Part shown: piece by piece, positions 1 through 8,930 of the stretch
Layout of the letters: every line of letters starts with the position of its first letter
How positions within the stretch are numbered: position 1 is the stretch's first letter
Assembly (NCBI GenBank): GCA_964430505.1
Contig: CAYSGH010000011.1
Location: 1-64,000 of the forward strand
Length of the DNA: 64,000 nucleotides
DNA from: UBA6176 sp032119375
Lineage (GTDB): Bacteria; Verrucomicrobiota; Verrucomicrobiia; Limisphaerales; UBA9464
Direction of reading: 5' to 3'
Program-made: the position numbers and the translations under genes
The notes under the pieces: generated by a model
The model's input: only the letters and a program-made list of their open reading frames with translations
What the model was told of the DNA's origin: nothing
Database searches by the model: none

Positions 1-167
1 AAACGGGGTGCTGAATTTTGGAAACCCCAGCAAATCTCAAGAAACAGCCTCACCAGCTGCGGAACTTGGGCTAGGCTGCGGCGGTGGCGCTCGTGTAGTG
101 AAGACTTTTCCCGCCCACGCGCGGGAACGCCCCCTTTTCCGCGTGTTCGTCGCCGCAGTTGCGAAAG

Positions 168-1564
168 TCAGGCTAGAAACGGCAGTTGACTTCCATTCAC
201 CGCCCATCTCGGGCCGGCGTTGGCGGGGGTGACGGGCGATCTTGCGGCCGTACCCACCGCCGTCAGCAACAACGGTCGGCTCGTCACTGCCTCCCGCCCA
301 CGCGCCGGGTCCGCGCACGCCACAAACAGGCTCCACCCGTTGTACACCACCCCAACGCTCCGGGCCGCCACCCGGCTCCTCAAAAGGTCCCGCATCATGA
401 ACCCGCTCCAGCCCCACTGGTTCTTCAGCTCGTCGATCGCGTTTTCCGCGTCAGCACGTTGCCGGTACAGGTTGCACAGCCCCAGCACGTCCACCTCCAG
501 GTTGCTCGCCACCACGTGGTACTCCCATGTCGGCCCCGGGTCCGCCTCTACCTCCAGCCCGGGCAACAGCTCCGGCAGGCGACGCGCGGACCTCCGCCCG
601 CCCCGTTCCGTCGCCCTCCGGTACACCACCACCCGCCGCTCCCGGGTCCAGCCCGTCAGCCGCAGCGATCCCTCGATCCCTTCCCATCCGTTGACGCCCT
701 TCTTCCATCCGCCCCGTTGCTCCAGCAGCTTGACCAGCGCCCGCACCCCCTTGGTTATGCGCACCCGGAAGAGGTACTTCAGCCCGCGCCGCTCGAACTC
801 CTCCATGAGGGGCTCCCTCCCATAGGCCGCGTCCCCGCACGTCAGGTAGGGCCGTTGCTCCGGCCTGAGTCCGTCGATGAGCCACCACAGGTTGGCCATC
901 CCGTGCTGGGGCGCGTGCTCCTTGCCGGAGCGGGCCTCCACGTCCATCAGCAGCCGCGTACCCCGGTGGATGAGCAGATGGTAGGCGCGGGACGGCCGGC
1001 CGGGCTTGTGCGGGTTGTAGCCCACCTCCGCCCCCTCCTGGTGCCCGTAGATGGGCTTGATGGTCACGTCCATGTCGAGGATCCAGGGGAGGTGGAGGAC
1101 GGGCTCCCAGGTCGCGCGAAGGGCCTGCCTTTGCCAGTGCTCGCAGGCGTCGCCGTCCGCCTTCTTGAACGCGCTCCGGGTGCTGTCCTCGCTGCAGTTC
1201 TTGGTCATGCCCAGTTCCTGGGGGTTGACGTGGTTGGCGCGCAAGGCGGTGAGAGGACCATGGTGTCCGGGAGGTTGGTGAGGTTGGGGGCGTTGGGGCT
1301 GGTGAAGCCCAGGGGGCAGGAGGCGACGTACCGTGCAAAGAGCTCCGAGGTGGCGAGGAACTGGCAGATGAAGACCAGCTGTCCCATGGCGGTGACCTGG
1401 GCATGGGGCTCCCATTCGACATGGAACCTGCGGCCGAGGGTGTCGACGGGCAGGGCCTCCGACGGGATGAAAGGCGGGACGGGAGACCGATTGGGCACCT
1501 CACCCGCTGGGTGAGGACCGATGGTGGCTAGCAACGCACTCACACACCCCAGCGAAACCGCCAA
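168..1564 (-). pseudogene. IS1380-family transposase, frameshifted
   Basis: The DDE transposase is spread over two minus-strand frames. The N-terminal part (start at 1564) carries FHVEWEPHAQVTAMGQL and a TSPNAPNLTNL segment in the frame that stops at 1205. The rest, from about TALRANHVNPQELGM onwards, lies in the frame that ends at 168 and has the catalytic block DMDVTIKPIYGHQEGA, GYNPHKPGRPS, TCGDAAYG and the glutamate-bearing helix RADAENAIDELKNQWGW. The frames meet near 1250-1260. Compared with the usual family pattern, the LAGHxRYAH-type stretch between the two parts also seems missing, so a short deletion that is not a multiple of three is likelier than a single-base slip. I see no sign of programmed frameshifting. 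Confidence 0.85.
176..189 (+). repeat. IS1380 terminal inverted repeat (transposase 3' side)
   Basis: GAAACGGCAGTTGA; it matches exactly the reverse complement of 1586-1599. The transposase frame reads through this repeat and stops at 168-170, just outside it, so the last residues come partly from flanking DNA. Confidence 0.85.
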
Positions 1565-1585
1565 ATCCCCAACATTGCAAGGCTC

Positions 1586-1599
1586 TCAACTGCCGTTTC
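1586..1599 (-). repeat. IS1380 terminal inverted repeat (transposase 5' side)
   Basis: TCAACTGCCGTTTC on the plus strand, the exact inverse of 176-189. It sits just upstream of the transposase start on the minus strand. Confidence 0.85.
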
Positions 1600-1718
1600 C
1601 GGGATCATGCGTCACCCCAAGGGCGCTGGGGTCTGCATCACATGCCCCTGAGCCCTTCGAGCGTGCCGAACAAGCATCACGGCCACGTTGGGTCGCATGG
1701 GCGTTCAGGTCGATGTGG

Positions 1719-2585
1719 CTATCGTATGGTCCAGTCAGGCCGGTCGGCTGGATTGGCCCAGTGCTGCATGTCCTGTAGGGCTGGCCGAGCGAGGGACTCC
1801 GAATGACCGTCAACGAAGGCGGAAATGGCCCGGTTTCCAAACCTGGGATGAACGTTTCCCCACGCTTCAGGCCCATCAGCCGGATTCCACTCGATCGCCC
1901 ACCTGCGCGCCGCGAGGAATGGAGGCTTCACGGCATAGAAGCCCTGGACGATGCGCCCCTCGAACGGGCCGCGAGCCGACGCGAACGCCATGAGGCGCTG
2001 GGGTTGTCGGACCTCCGAGACACGCATGACGCAGAAGGGGCCGAACCGGGCGAAGGCGGCAGGGGTTGGGGGAAGCTCGATGTCATCACCTCCAACGAAG
2101 ACCGAGTTGATGCCGAGGGACGGGAACACGCTGGCGGCGTAGATGCCAATCATAGGGTCATCCATGCGCTGAAACTCCCCGAGAAGGCGGCGATTCTCGT
2201 TCGCGTACATGACGCCAAAGTTCTTGCCGAGGTACGGGGCAAGGCGCCAGGGGTATCGGGCATTGATGGGATGGGGAATGGGTCGCCCTTGCAGGTCCTT
2301 CGCTTCGAGGCCGTGGCGGTAGCCAGGCAGGACAGCATCGTTGTGGTCTCCCGCGTAGAGGTGCCATGCGATCATGAGTTGGCGGGCGGTTGACGCCTCG
2401 TTGGCTTGAGCTGCCTTGTATTTGGCCTTCCCGAGGGCCGGGATCAGGAGGCCGGCCAGCAGGGCGATGATGGCCAGCACCACGAGGAGCTCGACCAATG
2501 AGAAAGCGCGGGACGTCCACGACGTCCCAACCCCTGCCCGAAGCAGGGAGGGGGGTGCGGATTGATAAACTCTTGCTTGTCGCAT
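1719..2585 (-). CDS. Type II secretion/type IV pilin-like protein (pseudopilin) with C-terminal H-x9-DG-like motif
   Basis: A 288-residue protein starting at the ATG at 2585; the longer frame opens only at a TTG at 2642. A positively charged N-terminus is followed by a class III prepilin signal, RAFSLVELLVVLAII, with Ala at -1, Phe at +1 and Glu at +5, then one hydrophobic helix. Near the C-terminus HPRFGNRAISAFVDGHSE resembles the H-x9-DG motif typical of the large Verrucomicrobiota/Planctomycetota pseudopilin family. It should be processed by a prepilin peptidase and sit in the inner membrane with a periplasmic domain. No secretion or pilus machinery gene lies nearby, so it looks like one of the many orphan pseudopilins of this phylum. 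Role unknown. Confidence 0.85.
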   Translation of the reverse strand: MRQARVYQSAPPSLLRAGVGTSWTSRAFSLVELLVVLAIIALLAGLLIPALGKAKYKAAQANEASTARQLMIAWHLYAGDHNDAVLPGYRHGLEAKDLQGRPIPHPINARYPWRLAPYLGKNFGVMYANENRRLLGEFQRMDDPMIGIYAASVFPSLGINSVFVGGDDIELPPTPAAFARFGPFCVMRVSEVRQPQRLMAFASARGPFEGRIVQGFYAVKPPFLAARRWAIEWNPADGPEAWGNVHPRFGNRAISAFVDGHSESLARPALQDMQHWANPADRPDWTIR

Positions 2586-2840
2586 CTGAGGGCCCCAGTG
2601 GGTGGCCAGCGTGGAGGGTATGGCTGCGAGGTCCCCGCGCAAGTCCCGGGGGAAGCATGACCGATGCCGGGTCCGACAGCGAGGAGCCGTTGTCGGCAGG
2701 ATTTCCGGTTGTTGCGGGACACGTGACTTGGGAGTGTCCTTGAATCCATGGAATGTACGAAGGGGAAAGTCCGGGGCTTGAGTCGGCGCGTAGCCGGCTG
2801 GCTGGCTGAAAGTTCCTTGACGCGGCCGGGGAGGCGGATC

Positions 2841-3656
2841 ATGGAGGCCAACCTACGGGACTACCACATGCCGCTCGGCAAGGTTGGGAAGGTGCTTGCC
2901 GGGACCTGGCTAATCCTGAGGGACCATGCCGATGGGCACTTCCCCCCGACGTTCGAGGATCAGCAGAAGGCATACCAAGGGGAGATCGACTACTTTGCAT
3001 CGATACCCGGGGCGGCCCGCGAAAGGATGATAGCCGACCATGTCGTGAAGCCGTTCTGGAACAGCGAGTCCTTCGGGCGGTATGCCGGGGACTTGGCCCG
3101 GTTGATGGGGGTGCTTGAGGCGCTCGGGGTGCCGGCGGATGGGAGGCTGCTGGAACTGGGCTGCGGGTGCGGATGGATGGCGGAGTTCCTTGCCATACGG
3201 GGGTACGATGTCACGGGGACAACGATTGCGCCGGACGACGTCGGGATCGGCGAGAAGCGGGTGATGGCATTGATGGCGCGGGGGCTGCCGCGCAGGCTGC
3301 GGTTTCGGGCGGCTCCCATGGAGAGCGTGGACGAGGCCGTAGGCGACCTGGGGGGGTTTGACGCGGCGTTCGTATTTGAGGCGTTGCACCATGCGTTTGA
3401 CTGGCGGCGATCGATTCGGGCGGCGGCCCGGACCTTGCGCCCTGGAGGGTGGCTGGTTCTTGCAAACGAGCCGAACCTTGTCCACACGCTGGTGAGCTAT
3501 CGTGTTGGGCGACTGACGAACACGCACGAGATCGGAATGAGCGGGAGTGAGTTGAGGAAGGAAATGCGATTGGCAGGCATGTCCGAGATTCGTGTTTTCC
3601 AGCCGCGATGGGAGAACTGGGTGACGCCGCACTGGCTGGCGGGTCGCCGCCTCTAG
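2841..3656 (+). CDS. Class I SAM-dependent methyltransferase
   Basis: The glycine-rich SAM motif is LLELGCGCGWMAEFLA, followed by an acidic-strand equivalent (YDVTGTTIAPDD), motif IV-like FDAAFVFEALHH and a post-motif block TLRPGGWLVLANEP, so this is a Methyltransf_11/25-type enzyme. The substrate cannot be told. I prefer the ATG at 2841 because GGAGG lies 6 nt before it; an in-frame ATG at 2748 would add 31 residues but has no Shine-Dalgarno sequence. It is the first of the co-directional genes that run to 11110 and lies 88 nt before the VTC gene, so it may modify a lipid or glycan of the same system, but that is only position. Confidence 0.85.
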   Translation: MEANLRDYHMPLGKVGKVLAGTWLILRDHADGHFPPTFEDQQKAYQGEIDYFASIPGAARERMIADHVVKPFWNSESFGRYAGDLARLMGVLEALGVPADGRLLELGCGCGWMAEFLAIRGYDVTGTTIAPDDVGIGEKRVMALMARGLPRRLRFRAAPMESVDEAVGDLGGFDAAFVFEALHHAFDWRRSIRAAARTLRPGGWLVLANEPNLVHTLVSYRVGRLTNTHEIGMSGSELRKEMRLAGMSEIRVFQPRWENWVTPHWLAGRRL

Positions 3657-3744
3657 CGGGGCCTTCGCGGCATGGATGTTGCTAAGTTGGGAGGGGAGAG
3701 GACGCAGGGAATTGGGGCCAAAACAAGGCGTGGTGGGCTAAAGC

Positions 3745-4587
3745 ATGGCGGACGACAAGATGCAGCTTCAGCGATGGGAGCTGAAGTACGTGATCCCGGA
3801 GGATACGGCGTTGGGCATCCGGGAGTTCGTTCGGCCTTACCTGGAGCTGGACGAATACGGCGTGGGAAGGCCGGATTTGTCGTACACCATTCACAACCTG
3901 TACCTCGATTCGGACGACCTGGCGATCTACTGGGGAACGATCAACGGCAACAAGAACCGATACAAGCTGCGGCTGCGGTTCTACGAGGACAACCCAGCAG
4001 CACCCATCTTCTTTGAGATCAAGCGTCGGATGAACGAGGCGATTCTGAAGCAACGAGGGGGCGTGAGACGGCCTCATGTCGAGTCGGTGCTGGCAGGGCA
4101 ATTGCCTGGCGCTGATGAGATGGTGTCCGGGGAGGGGCGACAAGTGGCGGCGGTGCAGAACTTTGTTCGATTGATGATGGAGGACCGAGCGGGGCCGACG
4201 GCGCATGTGCGGTATGAGCGGGAGGCATGGATCAGCCCGTTTGACAATTCGGTGCGGGTGACGATGGACCGAAACGTGATGATTGCGCCGGAGTTTGCAA
4301 TGCGGTTCACGGCGGAAATGGATCAGCCGACCTGTGTTTTTGGGGACCTGGTCATTCTCGAGCTGAAATTTTCGGGGCGGTTTCCGGACTGGTTCAAGGA
4401 ATTGGTGCGAGTGTTTGGGCTTCGCCAGGGGTCGGCGTCGAAGTACGCAGATGGCATCGCCAACCAAGGGGAGCGATATTTTTGTCGCCCGGGCGGCGGG
4501 GTAGCGGCAGTCTCGAAATGCTTGGGCAGCGAGGATCGCAGGCGGGAACGTCAGGAGCGTCTGGCGGCGCTTCTGGACAAGGGATGA
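3745..4587 (+). CDS. VTC-domain polyphosphate polymerase
   Basis: A 280-residue single-domain protein of the VTC (CYTH-like tunnel) family, whose eukaryotic members polymerise ATP gamma-phosphate into polyphosphate. The tunnel residues are present: E12/K14 in WELKYV, R72-K74-R76-R78 in NRYKLRLRFY, E91/K93 in FFEIKRR, R156/R159 in HVRYERE, R171, E206/K208 in LELKFSG and the closing S232-K233-Y motif. The active site therefore looks intact. There is no membrane segment and no SPX domain, so partners must anchor and regulate it. The next gene, 12 nt downstream, is DUF4956, its usual bacterial companion. CotH kinase, the other common neighbour, is absent. Codons are strongly G-ending. Confidence 0.88.
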   Translation: MADDKMQLQRWELKYVIPEDTALGIREFVRPYLELDEYGVGRPDLSYTIHNLYLDSDDLAIYWGTINGNKNRYKLRLRFYEDNPAAPIFFEIKRRMNEAILKQRGGVRRPHVESVLAGQLPGADEMVSGEGRQVAAVQNFVRLMMEDRAGPTAHVRYEREAWISPFDNSVRVTMDRNVMIAPEFAMRFTAEMDQPTCVFGDLVILELKFSGRFPDWFKELVRVFGLRQGSASKYADGIANQGERYFCRPGGGVAAVSKCLGSEDRRRERQERLAALLDKG

Positions 4588-4599
4588 GTTGAAGGCTGG

Positions 4600-5286
4600 A
4601 TGATTGACTGGATACAACGAGGGGACTTCGGGACAGCCCCGGACGACATCCGAGGGATGTTGCTCGGTCTGGCCGTGTCGTTCGTTTGCGGCCATGTGAT
4701 CGCGTGGACGTACATGGCGTGCCACAATGGTCTCAGCTACTCGCGTGCGTTCGTGAATGCATTGCTGGTGCTGTGCATGATCGTGGCATTGGTGATGATC
4801 GTGATGGCGAACAACGCCTTGGTGGCGTTTGGGCTCATGGCGGTCTTTGCCATCGTGCGGTTTCGGAACATCCTGAGGGACACCCTCGACACGACCTATA
4901 TTCTGGCGAGCATCACGGTGGGAATGGCCGCAGGGACGAGGAAGTTTGGGACGTCGGCGGTGGGCACGTGCCTTTTTGCGGCTGTGATGCTCTACCTGTA
5001 CTGGACGCAATTCGGGGCGCGGCATCGGCATGACTTGATCTTGAACTTGCACTGGGGAAGGCCGGTGGGGGAGCTGGGAGACCTGGGGTACCTGCTGGAG
5101 CGGCATGCACGACAGACGACGTTGGCGAGCCAGAGGGCGGCACAGGGACAGGAAGGCGCCGACTTGTCGTATCGGCTCTTGCTGAGGGATGCGGGCAGGG
5201 CCGACGACCTGTTGACGGAGATCAAGGCTTTTCCCGGGGTGTCACGAGTAACGAGCATGAGGGCGGCGGACGAGTCGGAGGTTTGA
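4600..5286 (+). CDS. DUF4956 domain integral membrane protein
   Basis: A 228-residue protein with about five hydrophobic segments (roughly residues 18-40, 50-70, 72-88, 100-115 and 118-138), then a soluble C-terminal domain ending in a pattern like a small alpha/beta regulatory fold (LTEIKAFPGVSRVTSM). The block FAIVRFRNILRDTLDTTYI between helices 3 and 4 is the hallmark of DUF4956. This family is almost always beside VTC-domain genes and probably forms the membrane part of a polyphosphate-synthesis or translocation unit; that role is inferred by analogy with the membrane domain of yeast VTC. It lies 12 nt after the VTC gene and 3 nt before the adaptor gene, clearly one operon. Confidence 0.85.
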   Translation: MIDWIQRGDFGTAPDDIRGMLLGLAVSFVCGHVIAWTYMACHNGLSYSRAFVNALLVLCMIVALVMIVMANNALVAFGLMAVFAIVRFRNILRDTLDTTYILASITVGMAAGTRKFGTSAVGTCLFAAVMLYLYWTQFGARHRHDLILNLHWGRPVGELGDLGYLLERHARQTTLASQRAAQGQEGADLSYRLLLRDAGRADDLLTEIKAFPGVSRVTSMRAADESEV

Positions 5287-5289
5287 AGC

Positions 5290-6393
5290 ATGGAGAAGCT
5301 GCCGCGCATTCCGTCCCCGCCGGGGACAGCCTTCCGGGAGATTCGGGCTCGGTACGTGCCGTTTCTGGCATTCGCCTGCGTGATGGCGGCCACGGTGCAT
5401 TTGTGGCGTGGCTACATTGGGCCTTCTTCTTGGGTGGGGGAGGTTCAGATGGTTCGGACGGTGGTCAGCGCGGCGCAGCCCTCTCGCGTGACGCGGGTGC
5501 GGGTTGGGATGTTGGATCGGGTAACGGCCGGTCAGCCGGTGGCAGACTTGATTGCAGCGGATCCTCGATACCTCGAGGCGCAGGCTGCCTTGTCTCGTGC
5601 GAGGCTGGAGATGGTGGTAGCGAGCTTGGGGCCACAAATTCGGCGCGAGAACAACCTGATCAATTACACGTCGTTGCGGATGAATTGGTTGCGGCATCGT
5701 GTGGACTTGGCGGAGGCGAGGGCCAGGCTGGCATTTGCCGAGGCGGAAGCCGACCGTGCATTGCGATTGTCGAAGGCGACGAACGGTGTGCCGTTTGTGA
5801 GCCAAGCGGAGCTGCAGATGGCGCAGCGGAACCTCGATGCACTGCGAGCCGAGATTGCCGAGCGGCAGTTGCTGGTTCGGGACGTGGGCGGACAGATTGA
5901 GAAGATGGCACCGGACGAGAAGAAGATGGACGAGGACGTGCCGGCGTCGATCGAGGCGGCCTTGGCGGTGGAGCAGCGGGCATTGGAGGCGGTGGAGAGC
6001 CAGTTGAACCCGACTGTCCTTTTGTCACCGATTGATGGCTTCGTGAGCGTGGTGCATCGGCTGTCTGGCGAGGCGGTTCAGGCTGGGGAGGCGATCCTGA
6101 CCATATCGGGGACGCGCGCGGAGAAGATTGTCGCGTACGTCCGGCAGCCCTTGCAGGAACGGCCGCATGTTGGGATGGCCATAGAGGTCCGATCGCGGTC
6201 GGAGGGCAGAGCAGCCGGCCGGGGAGAGGTGCTGAGCGTTGGAGGGCAAATGGAGCCCATCCTGCCGGAGTTGATGGCGTATCGGCCGACGGGTGCACCG
6301 GCGGTGGAGTATGGATTGCCGGTGTTGTTGACGGTGCCGCAGGACCTTGGGTTGATGCCTGGAGAGATCGTGGACCTTTCGGCGGTGAAGTAG
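5290..6393 (+). CDS. HlyD-type periplasmic adaptor (membrane fusion protein)
   Basis: A 367-residue protein with one N-terminal transmembrane helix (about 22-42), a split biotinyl-lipoyl-like barrel (VTRVRVGMLDRVTAGQPVADL, and LLSPIDGFVSVVHRLSGEAV near residues 240-265) separated by a long charged, coiled-coil stretch (about 95-235), and a C-terminal beta domain. This is the architecture of HlyD/EmrA adaptors that link an inner-membrane transporter to an outer-membrane channel. No ABC, MFS or RND transporter is encoded beside it; the inner-membrane partner in context is the DUF4956 protein. GGAGG lies 8 nt before the ATG. The operon position, 3 nt after DUF4956, suggests a shared function. 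Confidence 0.8.
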   Translation: MEKLPRIPSPPGTAFREIRARYVPFLAFACVMAATVHLWRGYIGPSSWVGEVQMVRTVVSAAQPSRVTRVRVGMLDRVTAGQPVADLIAADPRYLEAQAALSRARLEMVVASLGPQIRRENNLINYTSLRMNWLRHRVDLAEARARLAFAEAEADRALRLSKATNGVPFVSQAELQMAQRNLDALRAEIAERQLLVRDVGGQIEKMAPDEKKMDEDVPASIEAALAVEQRALEAVESQLNPTVLLSPIDGFVSVVHRLSGEAVQAGEAILTISGTRAEKIVAYVRQPLQERPHVGMAIEVRSRSEGRAAGRGEVLSVGGQMEPILPELMAYRPTGAPAVEYGLPVLLTVPQDLGLMPGEIVDLSAVK

Positions 6394-6479
6394 GCGTGCG
6401 GGAGGCGCTGGGATTGGGCCAAGCGGGGAGGATTTGCGCTGTTCAATTCGGGAAGATGCCGGTTGGATGGGTGGACTCG

Positions 6480-7862
6480 ATGGACATTGTGGCATCATGG
6501 GCTGGGGCGTGGTGGTGGAAAGTATTGCGGTGGCAATCTAGGGCCGCTTGGGTGGTCATGGCTTTGCTGGGCATTGCCAAGGCGCAGCCGGTAATTGAGG
6601 CACAGCCGACGGGCGCCACGGTTTATGAGTCGCAGTCCGTAACCCTGAACGTGCTTGCGTCTGGGGAGTCGCCGCTTTCGTACCAGTGGCGGATGATGGG
6701 GACGAATCTGCCCATGCCGGGGCTACCGTCGTTGACGCTGACGAATGTGGCGCTGGGTTCGTCTGCCTTGTACGACGTCGTCGTGACCAACAGGTTCGGT
6801 GCCGTGACGTCTGCACCGGTCTTGGTCGTCGTGTTGTCTCGCCCGGTGCCGTTGGTGTCGTTTGGGGGTTATGCCGTCGGGGCATCGCCCTCGATTCCGG
6901 TGATCTACACGGCGTTTGGTGGGGAGACGAACGTGAGCTTTTCTGTCGCCTATGATCCGAAGTCGGTCACGAGGCCGCGGTTTGAGTCGGCCCTAACGAA
7001 TCGAGCCGGCACGGTGGAGATCACGCTGGGTGAAGGTGGATTGATTGGTGTGCAGGCGCGGCTTGAGGGAGGGTCGATCTTGGGTCCTGGCCTGACAACA
7101 TTGGGAACGTTGGTCTTCGAGGCGGTGTCCGGCGCTGGGATCTACGCAGCTGGGCTGGGACTGACGAACACGCCCGTGGCCTTGGTGAGCGGGCCTATTG
7201 GCGGCACGAACTTCACTCCAGGGGTTCTTCCGCCGGAGCCGGTGGTACGGGTGGTGGATCCTTCGGAGAAGCCCCGCCTGGACGGGCAGTCCGGGTTATA
7301 TGTGCACCGTTTGGAGATCGGGAATCCCGGGTTGACGACGAACACGACGGTGGAGGTCCGGGTGGGCGGGTTCACGAATGATGCCTTGGGAAACCTAATC
7401 CGGGTTTTCAATGCGCTGGGCACGAACGCGGCCGGCGAATGGCGGATCTTTGCGAGGAACCTGAAGCCGGGCGAGGCACGCGGGTTGACGGTTGAGCTCT
7501 ACGTGCCGGACTTGGCGTCGGTGCCGGCGCCAACGTATGCGGCGGGCGCCTTGGGGACGATCAGTGACCCCAACGTGAGCGCGCGGACGCTCGTGGTGGA
7601 GACGGTCCGGGCCTTCACGAATGCGGCATACCCGAACGGGGCGATCCTGATTGAGTTTCCGACCGAGGCGGGGCGCCGGTATTTCGTGCAATATGCCCCG
7701 ACGGCCGAGGGCTTGGTGGCTCCAGGAGGGGAACGGCGGACGGCGGAGCCGGCGATCATTGGGACCGGCTCGCGGGTCCAATGGGTGGATCACGGGCCAC
7801 CGAAGACGGAGTCGCCGCCGGGACAGTCGAATCGTTTTTACCGGGTAATTTTTGGCCGGTGA
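6480..7862 (+). CDS. Secreted Ig-like domain protein
   Basis: An exported protein of 460 residues. The chosen ATG at 6480 has GGTGG about 5 nt upstream and leads into a signal peptide (AAWVVMALLGIAKA); the frame itself is open from a GTG at 6396. An Ig-like domain at about 38-125 has the typical SLSYQW-type core (here PLSYQWRMMGTNL) and SALYDVVVTN. The middle (about 130-240) is beta-rich and reminiscent of cohesin-like folds but not assignable. The C-terminus ends in NRFYRVIFGR, the tail seen on many Verrucomicrobiota surface proteins. It lies between the adaptor and an outer-membrane barrel, so it may be a surface or periplasmic part of the same system. Confidence 0.7.
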   Translation: MDIVASWAGAWWWKVLRWQSRAAWVVMALLGIAKAQPVIEAQPTGATVYESQSVTLNVLASGESPLSYQWRMMGTNLPMPGLPSLTLTNVALGSSALYDVVVTNRFGAVTSAPVLVVVLSRPVPLVSFGGYAVGASPSIPVIYTAFGGETNVSFSVAYDPKSVTRPRFESALTNRAGTVEITLGEGGLIGVQARLEGGSILGPGLTTLGTLVFEAVSGAGIYAAGLGLTNTPVALVSGPIGGTNFTPGVLPPEPVVRVVDPSEKPRLDGQSGLYVHRLEIGNPGLTTNTTVEVRVGGFTNDALGNLIRVFNALGTNAAGEWRIFARNLKPGEARGLTVELYVPDLASVPAPTYAAGALGTISDPNVSARTLVVETVRAFTNAAYPNGAILIEFPTEAGRRYFVQYAPTAEGLVAPGGERRTAEPAIIGTGSRVQWVDHGPPKTESPPGQSNRFYRVIFGR

Positions 7863-7889
7863 CCGGGGTTTCTTTGCTGGGGCTTGAAC

Positions 7890-8930
7890 ATGCGAAATTC
7901 ATTGGGCTTGGCGCGTGGCGTGGCTTGGACGGGAGCGATGGCGACGTCGGCGGTCGTCCTAGGCCAGGAACTGCGGCCCGCGCCGGGTTTCTGGATGCGC
8001 TTGGGTGGCAATTTCCGGGCGGGTTACTCCGTGAAGTTCAGCGACACGGCCGGACCGTCTCCAACCGCAGCGGGACAGTTCTCGAATGGGTTTGTGCTTC
8101 CGTCGATTAGCGGGACCAACGCGCCGTTTACTTGGAACTGGGGCTACGACGATGCGGCCCAGGTCCGGGGCAACACGTTGGTGCTGGAACGATTTGATGC
8201 GCGGCCGCGGGTCGGGGGATTGGATGGCGGCAGCGACCTGCTGTTGGGCGGGGAGCTGAGGGCGGGGTTCGAGGCGATCCGGTTTGAGTGGCGTGATCGG
8301 GAGATGCGGTTTGGATTCGAGGGTGGCTACTCGATGGGGATGTTGTCGGCGAGCGCGGCCGGGAGCGCGACGGGCGGGGTGTCGTTCACGCGGGGGACGT
8401 ACTCGTTGCTGGGGCCGGGCGGAACGCCCATCGTGGCCCCGGCGCCGCCCTACGCGGGGACGTTCAACGGACCCGGCCCGTTGATTCCCCTGTCTCCATT
8501 GAGCCTTGAGACGGTGACGGGCTCCGGGGCGCTGGCCACGACGCGGCTGGGGTTGGACGCGACGCTGCATACATTTCGGCTGGGGCCTTATCTGGAGGTC
8601 CCATTTGGGAGGAAATGGGTGGCTGGATTTGGGTTTGGGTACAACACGGTGTTGCCCGACGCGGAGCTGCAGATTCGCGAGACAACGACGTATCCTGGCA
8701 CCTCATTGGCGCCCACGGAGGTGGACCGGACGGTGCGGAGGTCGGATTGGCGGCCTGGAGGCTACGCGGAGGCGCGGGTGCAGTATGAGTTCAACCGGCG
8801 CGTGTCCGCCTTCGCGGCGGCTGAGTTCCAGGTAAACCAAGACCTGGTGTTCGGTGCCGAGGGGAGGCAGGTGCGCATTGGGCTGGGTGCGATCTATGGA
8901 GGGAGCGCGGGGGTGCGAGTTGCGTTCTAG
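7890..8930 (+). CDS. Outer-membrane beta-barrel protein
   Basis: A 346-residue protein with an N-terminal signal sequence ending near AVVLGQE and a body of alternating amphipathic strands rich in aromatic and glycine residues (FRLGPYLEVPFGRKW, GGYAEARVQYEF, VRIGLGAIYG), ending in a C-terminal phenylalanine (GVRVAF) as expected for BAM-inserted barrels. Surface loops are long and low in charge. The ATG at 7890 is preferred over a TTG two codons upstream. It is the only candidate outer-membrane channel in the block and follows the HlyD-type adaptor by two genes. Function unknown; it could be a porin-like exit or a structural barrel. Confidence 0.7.
   Translation: MRNSLGLARGVAWTGAMATSAVVLGQELRPAPGFWMRLGGNFRAGYSVKFSDTAGPSPTAAGQFSNGFVLPSISGTNAPFTWNWGYDDAAQVRGNTLVLERFDARPRVGGLDGGSDLLLGGELRAGFEAIRFEWRDREMRFGFEGGYSMGMLSASAAGSATGGVSFTRGTYSLLGPGGTPIVAPAPPYAGTFNGPGPLIPLSPLSLETVTGSGALATTRLGLDATLHTFRLGPYLEVPFGRKWVAGFGFGYNTVLPDAELQIRETTTYPGTSLAPTEVDRTVRRSDWRPGGYAEARVQYEFNRRVSAFAAAEFQVNQDLVFGAEGRQVRIGLGAIYGGSAGVRVAF

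Larger units (their letters stand above)
173..1602 (-). mobile_element. IS1380-family insertion sequence, decayed
   Basis: The element is bounded by a perfect 14-bp inverted repeat (GAAACGGCAGTTGA at 176-189 and its reverse complement at 1586-1599), and the interior codes on the minus strand for an IS1380-type transposase. The outermost bases are uncertain: beyond the 14 bp only scattered positions match, and I found no convincing 4-bp target duplication. The transposase is broken by a frameshift, so the copy is unlikely to move by itself. It lies upstream of a lone pseudopilin gene and no cargo gene is visible. Confidence 0.85.

Noticed and set aside
186..1514. Long plus-strand open frame of 442 codons over the IS element
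   Set aside because: It is antisense to the transposase and has no family motifs; Pro/Arg/His-rich shadow translation.
1499..1515. CTCACCC-GCT-GGGTGAG hairpin, similar to one at 59135-59151
   Set aside because: Only 14 paired bases, differing loops, and this copy lies in transposase coding sequence; not enough to call a dispersed repeat.
5290..8930. Type I secretion system from the adaptor and barrel genes
   Set aside because: No ABC ATPase and the barrel is not TolC-like; kept only as an adaptor-based idea within the VTC block.
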